64,000 nucleotides of DNA from JANQPX01 sp965222015 (GTDB lineage Bacteria > Pseudomonadota > Alphaproteobacteria > Geminicoccales > Geminicoccaceae), in contig CBDCTL010000001.1 of NCBI GenBank assembly GCA_965222015.1, forward strand, positions 353,449-417,448, in the 5' to 3' direction. Below the pieces are notes generated by a model. That model was given only the letters and a program-made list of their open reading frames with translations. It was not told where the DNA came from and ran no database searches. Both the position numbers and the translations under genes were made by a program. Positions 63,735 to 64,000 of this stretch are shown one piece after another. The first letter of the stretch is position 1, and each line of letters opens with the position of its first letter.

Positions 63735-64000
63735 ATGGATCGAGGACCAAGCAGGATGGTGGAAGGCGCCTTGGGCCTGCTCTGGCCGCCGCCATCAGGC
63801 CTACGGCCCTGGCGGCAGTTCTGGCGCCGGCATCCCGGGCTGATCGACGTGGGTCGGGCGCTGCGCCGGGACGTCCCGCCGGTCGGCGGCTTCTGCCACC
63901 GCATGACCAACTATGTCAGCCTGGGACTCTACTGGATCGGGCCCGAGGGATCGGGGCCGCTGATCTTCAACGCCTTCGCGTCCGGTCTCAGGCATTACCA
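63735..64000 (+). CDS. Unrecognised protein, N-terminal part, divergent from the tra operon
   Basis: An ATG at 63735 opens a plus-strand frame that continues off the window edge (about 88 residues seen). It begins MDRGPSRMVEGALGLLWPPP and includes 'WRQFWRRHPGLIDVGRALRR', 'GFCHRMTNYVSLGLYWIGPE' and 'PLIFNAFASGLRHY'. Codon use has the strong GC third position of real genes here. I do not recognise the family. Its divergence from the tra operon across a palindrome suggests a conjugation or regulatory gene. Confidence 0.6.
   Translation, partial: MDRGPSRMVEGALGLLWPPPSGLRPWRQFWRRHPGLIDVGRALRRDVPPVGGFCHRMTNYVSLGLYWIGPEGSGPLIFNAFASGLRHY

Larger units (their letters stand above)
52283..64000. mobile_element. 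Left part of an integrative conjugative element in tRNA-Lys(CTT)
   Basis: The element starts at the tRNA fragment and includes integrase, a HepT/MntA module, an AlpA-like excisionase candidate and a coupled F-type conjugation operon. It runs past the window edge. Relaxase, coupling protein, and traL/E/K/B/V/H/G were not seen here and would be expected further right. Confidence 0.8.

Overview
The window is high-GC DNA whose gene content (NirS-type denitrification with a divergent nirI, PuuD-type urate oxidation, heterotetrameric sarcosine oxidase, LysR and GlxA-type regulators) points to an alphaproteobacterium, probably a Rhodospirillales- or Rhizobiales-like soil or plant-associated organism. 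No species can be named from the sequence alone.

Region 1 (1-7.5 kb): denitrification. nirS, nirE, nirC, nirF and the start of nirD run leftwards. nirI runs rightwards from a shared promoter with a perfect FNR/Dnr box, followed by a Dnr-like regulator that probably acts on that box.

Region 2 (7.5-37.3 kb): a nearly complete purine salvage and degradation block. It holds two purine permeases, guanine deaminase, 8-oxoguanine deaminase, xanthine dehydrogenase XdhABC, membrane urate hydroxylase PuuD, 5-hydroxyisourate hydrolase, a fused allantoinase/OHCU decarboxylase, allantoate amidohydrolase, ureidoglycine aminohydrolase and ureidoglycolate lyase. The glyoxylate produced is handled by neighbouring genes: Gcl, Hyi, GlxR, glycerate kinase and pyruvate kinase, or malate synthase G. 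Two LysR regulators sit at operon heads. The 610-base gap after this block holds a plus-strand run of hairpins ending in a terminator, which is a candidate small RNA.

Region 3 (37.9-44.7 kb): a creatine/sarcosine locus in decay. Creatinase and soxG are intact, but soxA is only a C-terminal scrap joined to a GlxA/AraC-type regulator that has lost its N-terminus. After it come a DMT-family transporter (frameshifted), a lone molybdenum-hydroxylase large subunit and an nnrU gene cut short by an insertion sequence.

Region 4 (44.7-52.3 kb): a mobile-element graveyard with an IS5-type element, a HicAB toxin-antitoxin pair, a group II intron whose protein has lost most of its reverse transcriptase, and an IS66 element. 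Both transposase genes are interrupted by 68-79 base palindromic elements flanked by short direct repeats. There are three copies. Removing the two copies in the IS66 tnpC gene restores a clean reading frame.

Region 5 (52.3-64 kb): the left end of an integrative conjugative element. A 45-base 3' fragment of tRNA-Lys(CTT) is followed by a tyrosine integrase, a HepT/MntA pair, an AlpA-like protein and a leftward F-type conjugation operon (traN, traU, trbC-traW fusion, S26 peptidase, trbI, traC, thioredoxin-like, pilin). The element runs off the right edge.

Five otherwise well-preserved genes or gene fragments (glycerate kinase, xdhC, DMT transporter, traC, soxA remnant) each carry exactly one extra base. 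This may reflect assembly error rather than five independent mutations.
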